Assembly (NCBI GenBank): GCA_028641055.1
Contig: CM054057.1
Coordinates: forward strand, 327,948,482 to 328,012,481
DNA length: 64,000 nt
Reading direction: 5' to 3'
Origin: Alopecurus myosuroides
Taxonomy: Eukaryota > Streptophyta > Magnoliopsida > Poales > Poaceae
Shown: positions 43,223 to 56,318 of the stretch, one piece after another
Layout: each line of letters starts with the position of its first letter
Numbering within the stretch: the first letter of the stretch is position 1
Position numbers and translations under genes: made by a program
The notes under the pieces: model-generated
Databases searched by the model: none
Seen by the model: only the letters and a program-made list of their open reading frames with translations
What the model was told of the DNA's origin: nothing

Positions 43223-44552
43223 TGTTGGGAATATGCCCTAGAGGCAATCATGTATGATGTAATTCCCAATGTATTCATAAAGTTATTAAGTTGTCCTTTG
43301 GTTTGAACATCTGATATATATCATTGAATATGTGATTCGATTGTGGAACTATGTATTCATGTTGTTCATACTAATTGTCCTTGGTCGTTAAGGTTGTGCT
43401 GGACACACACCCTAGACTAATGTGAGTGTTGGCTGATGACACGGCTCCACTTGTCATGGGCATGGTGATGCCATTCCAACGTTCACTGGACTTGGCTAAA
43501 GAGTTTAGCAAGTCGGACTGACCCACATTGAGATGCAACGATCAAGTCGTCATTTGCATGTCTCAATCAATGTAATCCTTAGACCTGAGGTTGTCGCACA
43601 ATCCGAGTTGTGGATCGCCGACTTAGGTTCTGTCAAACGTTGTTCTGTGACAAGGCAACTATAAAGGCAGAGTTCGGGTCGAATGAGAAGCAAGCTGCGT
43701 GATGTGGATAATCAAGATGGGATTTTGCCCCTCCGAATGGAGAGATATTCTCTGGGCCCTCTCGAGTGATATGATTCAGGAAGCATGGCCATGCGCGACT
43801 CAGTTAAGTGTTAACTGTGTCGGTTGACTAAGAGTTAGTCAGATGAATCACATGTCACAGATCGAGAAGAGAGTTGAGCTATTTAAGGGATGACGATAAA
43901 TCGCTTATAGCTCGACAAGGTATATCGTGAGGAAAAAGGGACTAAGATGAATATCACATTGAAAGGTATGTCGTCATGACTCAATGGTACTTGGGAGTCG
44001 GCACGTTCTGCTAGGAGCCGCTACCGATTGATCGATTCGGAGTTGGATTCCAATCGTGTCCAAGTCGCCATGAGCCTGCAGGGTCGCACACTTAAGAGCG
44101 GGAGCAAGTATTGGTCGGGTTGGACCCGAACCGGAAATGGACTGGTTTTGTGAGTCGGACTCACAGAGGGAATGGGCCACAAGTGTTGTGAAGCCCATTA
44201 CCATACGCTATATAAAGAGGGGCGCAGGTTGCCCAGCGGGCACGTTAGTCCACTCCCATGCGTTGGGAACCCTAGCCCCACTCAGTCCAGCCGTCGCACC
44301 AGACCTAGCAGTCTGCCGTCGGAGCTCCTCCTCGTACGTGTGGATACCGGCAGAGGTGCTGTACGTTCAGCATTTCGATGTTCGCGGGATCGGATCGGCT
44401 GGATCGGATCGTGGACTGCACTGCCCCGACGCGCTTCATCGATAATCCGCAACTGCGCGTCTAGTGGTAATCATCGTGGCCTTCTACCTCGGCTAGATCT
44501 TGGAAGTACCGCGTAGGAAAAAGTTTTTGTTTATCTCTACGCGTTCCAACAG
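43223..44552 (+). repeat. 5' LTR of the nested Copia (1,330 bp)
   Basis: Starts TGTTGGGAATATGCCCTAGA and ends CGTTCCAACA, giving TGTTGG/CCAACA ends. A TATA box TATATAAA lies at 44209-44216. Open frames within the LTR are not genes. Confidence 0.95.
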
Positions 44553-44553
44553 T

Positions 44554-44565
44554 GGTATCAGAGCG
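44554..44565 (+). other. primer-binding site, initiator tRNA-Met type
   Basis: TGGTATCAGAGC, one base after the LTR end, as usual in Copia elements. Confidence 0.95.
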
Positions 44566-45852
44566 GTAGCTTCTGGTATTAGGCCCGAGATCCGTACATA
44601 TGTGATATGTAGTTAGCGTTAGATGTGATCTAATTGCTGTTTTGGTGGTCGGTCTATGAGATAGATCGGTTTTGTACAAGGTTGATTGGATCAATCGTAC
44701 TCGGGGTTAATGGATGATCGGGTTTTCCGTGATCATACTGCTAAGGTCGTGGAACAACTTACCCCTACCGGTCGGTTTCCCCCATCGGGGTATACCGTGA
44801 CACATAAATCCAGTTGCGGTGATCGAAGATCAAAGAGTTTGATCGAATCGGAGAACGGATCAGATTTGGGTAAAATCGTTTTATCCGATGAAGAAATCCA
44901 TGATCGGACCGCCGGCTTCGCCCTGTCGTAGCGCCTTAGATGTCGTTGCGAGTTTCACAATGCCGGTAGATATCGTATCTATGCATAACTTGTTTTTGCA
45001 GGAAGTTGTGAATGATATGGCTTATGTGCATGTGATGTGTGTAATCCATACATGATCTGCGTATCATGTTTATGTCAGCCGGCTGGAGCCTAGGTGCTGT
45101 CATTTTATTGTATACCGGCCTGTGTGTCGGATTCTCTATGTAAATTTTCATTTACTAGCTAGTGTAGCTTGTTGGAGAACCCGGAATGCATGCAAGTCGA
45201 TGTACAAGTCGGCTACATGGAGCAAGATGGCACGTGACAAGAGTTGGCACGAGTCGACTTGCAAGCTTCGTGGAGATGGAGATCACCATGAAGAGAGCCA
45301 TACCATTTCACATTATAATTGCTTTATTTGTGTTATTGTTATGTCTCTATTTAGCTCTATTTAGATAGTTGGTAGATTCTTTAATCCCTCAAAGAAGGTC
45401 TAGTCGGTCGCCCCGCCAGTGCTGCACCATCACAAGTCCGACATTCTTGGTAGTGGGCTCATAAAATTGAGGTGCTACCAATTCTCTCCGGTTAGGTGGG
45501 TTTGAGTCGGACTCTTACAAGCGGAAGCACTTGGTAATCTAGACGAGTCCATCACAACGGTTGTGGGTCTCGGGGCGAGGTAGGTTTGGAGCCAGGGCAT
45601 GTGATGCCACCCAACTAACAGGAGTCGTATAGAGATACGATTGGCAAGGTGTTACCTACCTAGATCACTTGACGGCTAGCGGTGATGCTAAAGCTCACTA
45701 GTCGGCTTGCTTATTTAGGATCTTGAATCACTTAGCAACCATCGGAGGGGTGTTGGTTCTAGTGGGAGCATAAGTATTAAAGCATTTAATATGCCTGCTC
45801 TTTTATGAATACATGTCTTAAGTGTTTTTTGCATATTTTCTGTTGTAGATCA
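44566..45852 (+). other. untranslated leader of the nested Copia
   Basis: About 1.29 kb between primer site and gag. Contains short unsupported frames only. A long leader is typical for the BARE/Angela group, where the packaging and dimerisation signals lie (established knowledge; not located here). Confidence 0.7.
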
Positions 45853-48800
45853 ATGGCACCTAGCAACCTTCCTCAGTTGTCCACTTTTGCGTTGAGGTCA
45901 ATCCTAGAGAAAGATAAGCTTAATGGAACTAATTTCACCAACTGGTATCGTAATCTGAGAATAGTCCTCAAGCATGAAAAGAAAGAACATGTTCTAGAAA
46001 CTCCACTTCCAGAAGAGCCAGATGACGATGCGACTGTCGCTGTCATGAATGCCTACTGTAAGACTAGAGATGAGTCTACGGAAATTAGCTGTCTTATGCT
46101 TGCACACATGGAACCGGACTTGCAGCAGCAGTTCGAGAATGTTGAGGCCTACGATATGATCGAAAGCCTGAAAAGTATGTTCCAGGCTCAGGCAAAGACC
46201 GAGAGGTATCAAGTCTCTCAAGCTTTGCTGGGCTGTAAGCTGAAAGATGGCGATCCACTGAGTCCGCATGTAATCAAGATGATTGGTTACATTCAGTCTC
46301 TGGATCGGCTGGGCGTCCCAATTAACGAAGAGTTCGCTACTGATATAATTCTGAACTCTCTTCCTAGTGTGTATGGTTCGTTCATCTCGAACTACCATAT
46401 GCATGGTATGGATAAGAGTATCACTGAATTACATGGGATGTTCAAAACGGCAGAGGCTGATATCAAGAAAGGCGCTAGTCAAGTGTTGATGGTGCCGAAT
46501 AAGGCTAAGTTCAAGAAGAGTTCTTGGACTAAGAAGAAGAAGGATAAGTCAGGAGGTAGCGCCCATGGCCCTGTCCAGAGTGCTTCCTCAAAGACTAAGC
46601 CTTCTCCTACAGCCGGAGTCAATTGCTTCTATTGCAAGCAGGATGGCCATTGGAAGAGGAACTGCACCAAGTATTTGGCTGACAGAGCCAAGAGTGGAGG
46701 TATGACTTCCGACTCAGGTACACTTGTGTGCAATGTTATAGACATTTATCTTGCTGATGCGCCTAATAGTTCTTGGGTATATGATACCGGATCAGTTATT
46801 CACATATGCAACTCGTTGCAGGGACTGGTAAGAACTAGGAGCGTGGCAAGAGGAGAGGTTGATATTCGGGTCGACAACAAGGCGAGAGTCGCTGCATTGG
46901 AAGTCGGCACGATGCAACTTCATTTACCTTCAGGATTTTTATTGGAACTGAATAATTGTTATTATGTTCTAGCGCTTAGTCGAAACATTATTTCCGCCTA
47001 ATGTTTGATGAGACAAGGTTATGAGTCGAATATTAAGAATAATGGTTGTTCTTTATATTTGAAAGATATGTTTCATGGCTTTGCACCCGTTCAGAACGGG
47101 TTATTTATTTTAAATCTTGATAGTGAATCGGTCTATAACATAAATGTTAAAAGGTTGAAACCAAATGATCTGAATATGACTTACTTTTGGCACTGTCGGC
47201 TTGGTCATATAAGTTGGAAACGCATGAAGAAGCTCCATGATGATGGACTTCTAACTTCGTTCGACTTAGAGTCATTCGAGACATGCGAATCATGCCTACT
47301 AGGCAAAATGACCAAGACACCTTTTGCAAGGAGTTGTAAAAGGGCGTCTGACTTGTTGGAACTAATACATAGTGATGTATGTGGTCCAATGAGCATGACA
47401 GCCAGAGGTGGTTATGAGTACTTCATTACCTTCACTGATGATTTGAGTAGGTATGGATATATCTATTTAATGAAACACAAGTCGGAAGCCTTTGAAAAGT
47501 TCAAGGAATTGCAGAGTGAGGTACAAAATCAACTCGGCAAGAAAATAAAGTTTCTACGGTCGGACCGTGGAGGCGAGTACATGAGCCATGAGTTTGATGA
47601 CCATCTAAAGAGTTGTGGAATAGTTCCTCAACTCACTCCGCCGGGTACACCGCAGAGGAACGGTGTATCGGAACAGAGAAATCAGACCTTGTTGGACATG
47701 GTACGATCAATGATGAGTCGGACATATCTACCTTTATCATTTTGGGGTTATTGTCTAGAAACTGCAGGTTTCACACTAAACAGAGTACCATCAAAGTCAG
47801 TAGAGAAGACACCACATGAGATGTGGACTGGTAAAAAGCCAAGTTTGTCTTTTCTTAAGATTTGGGGTTGTGAAGCATTTGTCAAGCGACTTCAGTCGGA
47901 CAAGCTCACGCCCAAGTCGGATAAGTGTATTTTCGTGGGGTATCCGAGGGAAACCTTGGGGTACTACTTCTACAACCGGGAAGAGGGCAAAGTGTTTGTC
48001 GCTCGGAATGGTGTATTCCTTGAGAAAGAGTTTCTCAGTCGGGAAGTCAGTGGGAGCACGGTGCAACTCGAAGAAATTCGAGAAGAACCAGCTAGGGGCG
48101 AGTCGGTAATGGCCTTGGAGGCTGAGCCGGTCGTGGTACCTACACCGGTTACAACACCTGAACCTCGGAGATCTGCCAGATTACAGAGTGCTCGAGATGT
48201 TGTACTGTTAGACAGTAATGAGCCGGCAACTTATTCGGAAGCGATGGTGGGATCTGATTCCGAGTCATGGCTTGGAGCCATGAGATCCGAGTTAAAGTCC
48301 ATGGATGAAAACCAAGTTTGGAATTTGATTGATCTGCCTGACGGTGCAAGACCCGTCGAGTGCAAATGGGTCTTTAAGAAGAAAATTGATATGGATGTAA
48401 ATATTTCCGTCTATAAAGCACGACTTGTCGCGAAGGGGTTCCGACAAGTTCAAGGAGTTGACTACGACGAGACCTTCTCGCCCGTAGTGATGCTTAAATC
48501 AATTCGGATCATGTTAGCCATAGCAGCCTATTTCGACTATGAGATATGACAGATGGATGTCAAGACGGCTTTCCTTAATGGAAATTTAACTGAGGACGTG
48601 TATATGATACAGCCCGAAGGTTTTGTCGATCCGGCTAATGCTGACAAGGTATGCAAACTTCAGAAATCCATTTATGGGTTGAAGCAAGCATCTCGGAGTT
48701 GGAACATTCGCTTTGATGAGGTAGTCAAATCGTTTGGCTTCATCAAGAGTGATCATGATTCTTGTTTATACAAGAAGTTTAGTGGGAGCAAAGTAAACTT

Positions 48801-49650
48801 TCCAATCTTATATGTGGATGACATATTACTGATTGGAAATGATGTCATGATGTTGCAAGAAACCAAAGAGTCATTGGAAAGGAGTTTCTCAATGAAGGAT
48901 TTGGGTGAGGCGACTTACATATTAGGAATCAGGATCTATAGAGATAGATCAAGGCGGCTCATTGGATTGAGCCAGAGTACTTATCTGGACAAGGTTTTGA
49001 AGAAATTCAAAATGGAAGAGTCCAAGAAGGGATTCTTACCGATGTCCCATGGCATAAAACTTAGCAAGACTCAGTGTCCTTCGACAACTGATGAGCGAAG
49101 TCGGATGAGTGTGATCCCGTATGCTTCGGCAATCGGATCCATCATGTATGCCATGATTTGTACTAGGCCAGATGTTTCCTATGCTCTAAGTGTTACGAGC
49201 AGATACCAGGCTGACCCTAGCGAAGCCCACTGGGCAGCGCTTAAAAATATCCTTAAGTACTTGAGAAATACTAAGGAAATGTTCCTAGTTTATGGAGGTG
49301 ATGAGGAATTCAGTGTAAAGGGTTACACCGATGCTAGTTATCTCACCGACTCAGATGATTCTCGTTCGCAATCTGGATACGTGTTCGTGATGAACGGAGG
49401 GGCTGTGAGCTGGAAGAGTTCCAAGCAAGATACGGTGTCTGCATCTACAACAGAGGCTGAGTATATTGCTGCCTCAGAGGCGGCAAAGGAAGCTGTTTGG
49501 ATAAGGAACCTCCTGATTGATCTTGGTGTGGTTCAGGGCGCGTCCAATCCTTTGGACGTATATTGTGACAACAATGGTGCTATCGCACAAGCCAATGAAC
49601 CTAGACAACACCAGAAGAACAAACATATACTCATGCGGTACCACCTCATT
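45853..49650 (+). pseudogene. Copia gag-pol polyprotein with two in-frame stops and a lost C-terminus
   Basis: Start at ATG 45853 (MAPSNLPQL). Gag core, CCHC knuckle CFYCKQDGHWKRNC, protease YDTGS, integrase zinc part HCRLGHI...CESCLLGK, and a catalytic core ([33 protein letters not shown]) are present. RT has YGLKQASRSWN and YVDDILLIGND; RNase H has YTDASYLTDSDDS and STTEAEYIA. TAA at 46999-47001 follows NIISA, and TGA at 48547-48549 replaces the Trp before QMDVKTAF; the frame is otherwise intact. At 49650 the frame runs directly into the 3' LTR. The normal last residues, the polypurine tract and the first 244 bp of the LTR are missing. Confidence 0.95.
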
Positions 49651-50734
49651 GATGCCATTCCAATGTTCACGGACTTGGCTAAAGAGTTTAGCAAGTCGGA
49701 CTGACCCACATTGAGATGCAACGATCAAGTCGTCATTTGCATGTCTCAATCAATGTAATCCTTAGACCTGAGGTTGTCGCACAATCCGAGTTATGGATCA
49801 CCGACTTAGGTTCTGTCAAACGTTGTTCTGTGACAAGGCAACTATAAAGGCAGAGTTCGGGTCGAATGAGAAGCAAGCTGCGTGATGTGGATAATCAAGA
49901 TGGGATTTTGCCCTTCCGAATGGAGAGATATTCTATGGGCCCTCTCGAGTGATATGATTCAGGAAGCATGGTCATGCACGACTCAGTTAAGTTTTAACTG
50001 TGTCGGTTGACTAAGAGTTAGTCAGATGAATCACATGTCACAGATCGAGAAGAGAGTTGAGCTATTTAAGGGATGACGATAAATCGCCTATAGCTCGACA
50101 AGGTATATCGTGAGGCAAAAGGGACTAAGATGAATATCACATTGAAAGGTATGTCGTCATGACTCAATGGTACTTGGGAGTCGGCACGTTCTGCTAGGAG
50201 CCTCTACCGATTGATCGACTGGGAGTTTGACTCCAATCGTGTCCAAGTCGCCATGAGCCTGCAGGGCCGCACACTTAAGAGCGGGAGCAAGTATTGGTCG
50301 GGTTGGACCCGAACCGGAAATGGACTGGTTTTCTGAGTCGGACTCACAGAGGGAATGGGCCACAAGTGTTGTGAAGCCCATTACCATACGCTATATAAAG
50401 AGGGGCGCAGGTTGCCCAGCGGGCACGTTAGTCCACTCCCATGCGTTGGGAACCCTAGCCCCACTCAGTCCAGCCGTCGCACCAGACCTAGCAGTCTGCC
50501 GTCGGAGCTCCTCCTCGTACGTGTGGATGCCGGCAGAGGTGCTGTACGTTCAGCATTTCGACGTTCGCGGGATCGGATCGGCTGGATCGGATCGTGGACT
50601 GCACTGCCCCGACGCGCTTCATCGATAATCCGCAACCGCGCGTCTAGTGGTAATCATCGTGGCCTTCTACCTCGGCTAGATCTTGGAAGTACCGCGTAGG
50701 AAAAAGTTTTTGTTTATCTCTACGCGTTCCAACA
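49651..50734 (+). repeat. truncated 3' LTR of the nested Copia (1,084 bp)
   Basis: Aligns with 43467-44552 of the 5' LTR. The junction reads CACCTCATTGATGCCATTCC, and GATGCCATTCCAA also occurs at 43467, so the breakpoint is exact. A TATA box is at 50392-50399. The intact right end CCAACA plus ATACC confirms the insertion boundary. Confidence 0.95.
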
Positions 50735-50739
50735 ATACC

Positions 50740-51424
50740 TACCTATCATGGCATTTCAATAGCCATTCCGAGATATATTGCTTCACAACATCCACCTCCA
50801 TTATGTTGCTTGATGACGAGCTTCATGGTTATTTATGCATACTGCTACACGAGCATGCAGTTAGAGACATCATAGATATTTCTTGATCAGTTATGATTAC
50901 TAAAAGTGTGATTATTCATTGTAATATAGGATGTTGCCACTACCGGCGAGGATATATAAATAAAAAAATAAAAATCCCAAAAAGAAAAAAGAAAGAAAGG
51001 GCCAAAGAGAGAATAAAGAGAGAGGGGGCGCATCACTATCCTTTATATACCACACTTGTTCTTCATGTTTAGCACCAATAATTCAGTTTGGAGAAAGTTT
51101 TCATATTATCATTCATTCATAACTATGTGGGGAACTTTACACTATAGAACTTGGCTTGTATATTCCAATGATGAGCCTCCTCAAATGATCTCTATGTCTT
51201 CGTGAGCAAGCAAGTTGGATGCACCCCCACTAGTTCCATTTGAGAGATTTCATACACTTATAGCTCTATGTGCATATGTTGTGTGGAAATCCTTACTCCT
51301 TGCATAGCTTCGGTTGTAAGAATTTCTCTTGTCTAATGACCACTTTCAGCCTTGTGATCCTTTCTTCCTTTGACCTTCCAAACCCCTCATAATGTTCTCT
51401 TTTCCATAACATCCCGGTGCCAGG
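50740..51424 (+). other. 3' internal non-coding region of the Athila-type element
   Basis: Continuation of the element to the right of the nested Copia. Contains an A/G-rich run at 50955-51030 and no reading frame. The polypurine tract next to the 3' LTR is not identifiable because the LTR start is missing. Confidence 0.7.
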
Positions 51425-52470
51425 GCCCACCGACGTTGCTCTTCCGCCTATTTAAGGCCTTCCTCCCAAAAACCCTAACGGAATCGGCAAAATTACACGA
51501 AACCTTCCACAGCTGCCGTCATCATCAACCCAAGTTTCGGGGGCCAGAACTCTGTTCTGGCACCCTGCCGGGACGGGGAAGTGCTCCCGGAAGCCATCTC
51601 CATCGACTCCACCGCCATCTCCATCACTGTTGTTGTCTCCTATGATGAGGAGGGAGTAGTTCTCCCCCGATGCTGAGGGCTCTACTGGTAGCTATGTGGT
51701 GCATCTCTCTCTCCCATGGTGTGATCTATATATGATCGTGAGCTTTGTAATCTAGTTGAAAAATTAGATGTTACTCTTCATCTATCGTGCTACTCAAGTG
51801 TTTTATTAGTATGAACTTTGGAGTCACCTTGTCCCGCGGTGTGAAGGTGACAGTGTGCACATCGTGTGTGTCTCCTCTATGAATTGTGGTGTTTGTCTAG
51901 TACCTTCTAGGGCACTCAAGTTGACAGTGTGAGGCTAACTAGAAATGGGAATGCTTACTTTAAGGAATGCTTTTTGCAGCCCTACACAATGATTAGTGTT
52001 CGTTATCCAACCGGAGAGGGTTAAGAGTAGCATAGTGAAGAGAAGATATTTAGTTATTCAATTATGTGATCATTGTTGAGAGTGTCCACTAGTGAAAGTA
52101 GGATCCCTAGGCCTTGTTTCCAAGCATTGAAACACTGTTTTCCGCCTATTCTGCTACATGTTTGCTTGCTGCCATATTTATTTCAGATTGCTATTATTAC
52201 TTATAACCATCCATATTACTCGCATTTCACTATCTCTTCACCGAACTAGTGCACCTATATACCTGACAAGTATATTGGGTGTGTTGGGACACAAGAGACT
52301 TCTTGTATCGTAATTGCAGGGTTGCTTGAGAGAGAGATATTTGACCTCTACCTCCCTGAGTTCGATAAACCTTGGGTGATCCACTTAAGGGAAACTTGCT
52401 GCTGTTCTACAAAACTCTGCACTTGGAGGCCCAACACTGTCTACAAGAATAGAAGCATGCGTAGACATCA
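51425..52470 (+). repeat. truncated 3' LTR of the Athila-type element (1,046 bp)
   Basis: Aligns with 37743-38792 with about 60 differences by eye. The first 340 bp of the LTR are absent; similarity starts at GGCCCACCGACGTTGC. It ends ACATCA followed by ACCAG, the target duplication. Confidence 0.93.
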
Positions 52471-54663
52471 ACCAGTGTTTCTTTAAGTGGATATACACAT
52501 ACCAACTCAAATCATCATTGAAGTTTTACTTCACTCTGAATTTGTTTGAACTCATCAAACTCTTTAGACCAGCGTTTCATTAAGTGGATATACACATATC
52601 TACTCAAATCATCGTTCAAGTTTCTAAAATAATGACTTCCACTACTTGGTTGAAGTACTCATCGAGATGCACACATCAACATGTATGTTTCTCAACAAGT
52701 AAGAATCCCGTTTCACCAAACTGAGCCCTTAATTATCTTGTCCATGTGCTATTTGCATGTGTCAAAAGATTAAAATCTAAATACTCAAAGGTCCAACAAA
52801 GTGGAGCCTCTTCAGGCATATAACATTGACCTGACTTCAAACAATAGTGTTACATGCATGTGGTGCCATTATTTAATCTATATCTTTGGCATTAGTGTTA
52901 TGAATGCAGAAGCTACTACCCAAGAAAAAGAACAACCCATTCATAACAATTGTATGATCATTAAGAGATATTACTCATAAATATATGACAACGACATGTC
53001 ACTAACAAATATGAATAATTGTCTCGCCTGAGGCAAGACACGCTTATAACGATCACGCTAACAAGTGATTATGAAATAACTTATTCAAATGCTAGATTGA
53101 GAGAGAGTCTTTATGGCCATCATAACATCTTGCTTGCCATTAACGACACACATCATATCCTCGTATTCCCAAGCTACTCAAGCAGCAAATCTTGTTTTCA
53201 TAAAACATGGCCAGTATCAACTCAGTCACTGCAACAAGCATTGGTTTAGTTAAAACACTCATAACGCGTATATCATATATACCATCACATTGATGACTTC
53301 CCGGTAATCTATTTCATCTTCCTGGTTTTGAACAATTCCCCTTGCATGATATAGTCCATGACATATTATCTGCAACTAGGGTGGGCGGCTAGTGCAGCAC
53401 CCCATTACAAGCAAAGTTGTATGTCATCCAGTAATTAGGCTCAGCATGGCATTTCATTGTCATCAACCATGACTACCACATGCTCGGTGCATCCTCTTCC
53501 ATTTTGCTTAAGAAGAAAACCTGATTTAGGGTGCATACATAGCATCAAGCTCAGCAATCATTTCGAATGTCCAGTATGCACGTGGAGTTCACTCTCTATG
53601 ACAGAGATCATAGCATATTGGACTGTGATGAAATTACCCACACAAACTTGATAATAAAATTATCTATTTGTTAGCCGAATCTCCCAGTTTAATTCCTGAA
53701 TTATTCGCACGAACTTGATAATCAAATTATCCTTTTGTTAACGGAATCTCCCTGATTATCTCCTAACAGGTTTTGTATCATATGGAGCTAAAAGGTTGAA
53801 TATGGAGTATCCTCAAGCTACGGTATAAAACTATGAAGTTGGACCCACATTTTAAGTTTCTCAATCACAGAGATTTGCCTAAGTTTAAGAGAGCTACAGA
53901 ACAGGTTCTTGTCTACATAGGTTTTTCAAAGACATTAACTATGTTTATAATACAAGTGCACATTTATATAAAACTATAATAACTCCCACTTAAACAAACA
54001 TCCATCACCTTGTTTTAGTGTTTACACGATCCCCATCCACTAACCACCCCGGATCGTCACGGCCATTGCAATAGCTTCGAAGGTAGACACAACATGTCAA
54101 TTGCATCGTCCATGCAACGCGTGCTCGACCTTTTGCTCTTCTATGTTCTGAGGCCATGTATGTACATGCTAGACTCGCCAACTTAACCTTAGTATATTTG
54201 TTGTGCATAACAAGGCTTGCAACCTCCGTATGCGAACGCAGAAGTGAAGCACATGATCATCACGGTGCACTTCACAACTGCGAACTTTGTTGTCGGTGCA
54301 ACACTAAGGAGGGAGGACACTTACATTAGAATTAAATAAGGGATCATCCTATATAACTACCACCATATATATCATAATATTTTATAGTCTATATATATAT
54401 GTATATATATATATATTCACACAATGACATCACATAAAAAAGTGTAAATCGATATGATATGGTCATCGCGCCTTGATCTCCATCGTGCACTCTAAACAAC
54501 ACCAGGTCCTCGATGCCTCTACAAGAAAATGTTAGTCCAAACAATTCATAATCACCTTTAACATATCATATCCTTTTCTCCCCTGCAACATAGACGCCTC
54601 TACTTTCTCTTTCTACAAATTTTACGTGGCTCATGGGGCAGTCGTAAAAGAACCGCTTCTTAG
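52471..54663 (-). mobile_element. decayed Copia element, integrase side (right part of the split host copy)
   Basis: On the minus strand at 52640-52510 the translation reads DLSRYVYIHLMKRW and EFDEFKQIQSEVK, the decayed Copia integrase segment [13 protein letters not shown]...KFKE.QSEV. The same segment occurs again immediately beside it (52510-52471 and, across the Athila insertion, 37402-37345), a tandem duplication of about 100 bp. Further right, the sequence is too decayed to assign gag domains; 53890-54660 probably corresponds to the leader. An (AT)n run lies at 54391-54416. Confidence 0.7.
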
Positions 54664-56317
54664 TGAAGGGAATATGCCCGAGAGGCAATAATAAAGTGTT
54701 TATTATGCTATTCCTTGTTTATGATAGATGTTTATTTCTCATGCTAGAATTGTATTAACCGGAAACATTGATACATGTGTGATTAATAAACAAACCAACG
54801 TTCCTAGTGAAGCCTCTCTTTTAACTAGCTCGTTGATTAACAGATGATCAAGGTTTCCTGATCATAGACATTGGATGTTGTTAATAACGGGGTCATGTCA
54901 TTAGGAGAATGACATGATGAACTTAGACCCTAACTAAATATAACAATACGATCAAGTCATTTAGTTTTGTTGTTATGTCTTACATTCGGAGTAACATTAT
55001 TCCTTAGACCATGAGATCATGTCAATCACTGATACCGGAAGGATGCTTTGATGTCATCAAACGTCACACCATAACAGGGTGACTATAATGGTGCCGTTGG
55101 GTATTCAGAAAGTATTAGTTGAGGCTCATGGATCAAGAGTGGGATTTGTCCATCCAATATGACGGAGAGATATACTCAGGGCCTTCTTGGTGATATCACA
55201 TCGACACCGCTTGCAAGCACGTGATATGATCACAAGGATGCTATATCACGGGAACGAGAAAAGAGTACTTGTCGGGTAACAAGATCAAACAAGGTATGGT
55301 GGATACCGATGATCGGAACTTGGGAAAGTAAAATATCGCGAGACAAAGGGAAATCGTTACGATGTTGAAAGGTTCACACGATCAATAGAGTCATCGTTGA
55401 ATATATAGGAGTCATCACGGATCTCTAGATCCCGCTGTTGATTATTGATCGGAGAGGAGTATCGATCATGTCTATATTATTCGCGAACTGTAGGGTGACA
55501 CACTTAAGGTTCGATGAAGCGTTAGAGAGGATACTAAATACCGAAGAATATTTTGGGCAGCTCCGAAAAATTGTTTCGGGGGAAATTGAAACAGTTCAAG
55601 GGGTTTTTCATCGAATGGTTGTTAATAGAATTAACAAAATGATTCGAGGTGCTGCATGCACATGTTTGTTAATGGAATTAACAAATATAAATAAAGAAAT
55701 AAAAATGTTTTATTTATTTATTAAAGAAAAACCTTTGGATTTTCTTAGTGGAAAATTAAGGGAGTGTGAGTGGGTGTGAGTGGGGCTTCCACTCACATAA
55801 AGAGAGGAAGTGGTGGGGGCACCCATGGCTGGCCGCACCCCCCCTTGGGCTGCCTCCCCCTCCCCTATAAAAGGAGGGTGAGGGCTCTCTCTTCTCCACA
55901 CACTTTCCCACTCCCTTTTCCCTCCACCCGCTGCTCCATTCCATGGTCTCCGGCTTGGTGAAGCCCTGACCGTGGGATTCTTCACCACCACCACGCCGTC
56001 GTGAGGCTGGAGTTCCGCGGGGATCCTCTACTTCCGCTACCCGCTGGATCGAGGGAACGGAAGTCTTCATCGAGCTGAACGTGTGACCGATTACGGAGGC
56101 ACCGCCGGATTGCGGTGCACTTCTTCTCGCTCGGGATCGGTGTGAGTACGACTACGCCAACAACGAGATTTTATCTCGTACCACTTTGAGTCTTCGAGGG
56201 TATGTTATCGCAAGACTCTCTTTCTCCCCATTGCCTTTCATCTCATAGATTAGATCTTGGCCATTCGTGTTTATAGCGCGTAGGAAATTTTTTGTTTTCT
56301 ATGCAACATACCCTTCA
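54664..56317 (+). repeat. 5' LTR of the split Copia (1,654 bp)
   Basis: Starts TGAAGGGAATATGCCCGA and ends CATACCCTTCA, a perfect TGAAGGG/CCCTTCA inverted end. A TATA box CTATAAAAGG is at 55865-55874. Open frames inside are non-coding. Confidence 0.94.
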
Positions 56318-56318
56318 G

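Larger units (their letters stand above)
43223..50734 (+). mobile_element. Angela/BARE-like Copia element, 7.5 kb, nested
   Basis: Flanked by a perfect 5-bp duplication ATACC (43218-43222, 50735-50739). The order is 5' LTR, primer site, leader, gag-PR-INT-RT-RH in one frame, then a 3' LTR missing its first 244 bp. The LTR parts differ by 20 substitutions and one indel over about 1,085 bp by eye (1.8%), which is about 0.7 million years at the commonly used grass rate of 1.3e-8 per site per year. Two in-frame stops and the loss of the 3' end make it inactive. Confidence 0.95.
37403..52470 (+). mobile_element. Athila-type Gypsy element, non-autonomous, carrying a nested Copia
   Basis: Bounded by ACCAG at 37398-37402 and 52471-52475. 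The 5' LTR is 37403-38792, with a primer site of the tRNA-Asp type at 38803. Decayed gag reaches to 41385, followed by a non-coding 3' region and a truncated 3' LTR (51425-52470). The nested Copia element occupies 43223-50734, so the element itself is about 7.55 kb. No protease, RT or integrase was found between gag and the conserved AAAGCGCTTCCGGGAGACAA region near 41620, so it lacks pol. The style matches the Sabrina/Fatima group of Triticeae elements, but I do not assign a family name firmly. The two LTRs differ at about 60 of 1,046 aligned bases by eye. Confidence 0.9.

Noticed and set aside
44137..44516. Frames inside the nested Copia LTR, repeated at 50320-50699
   Set aside because: They duplicate only because the LTR does; they lie around the TATA box and transcript start.
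55438..55779. 113-codon frame in the LTR at 54664
   Set aside because: LTR-internal; no domain and not conserved in the solo LTR of the same group.
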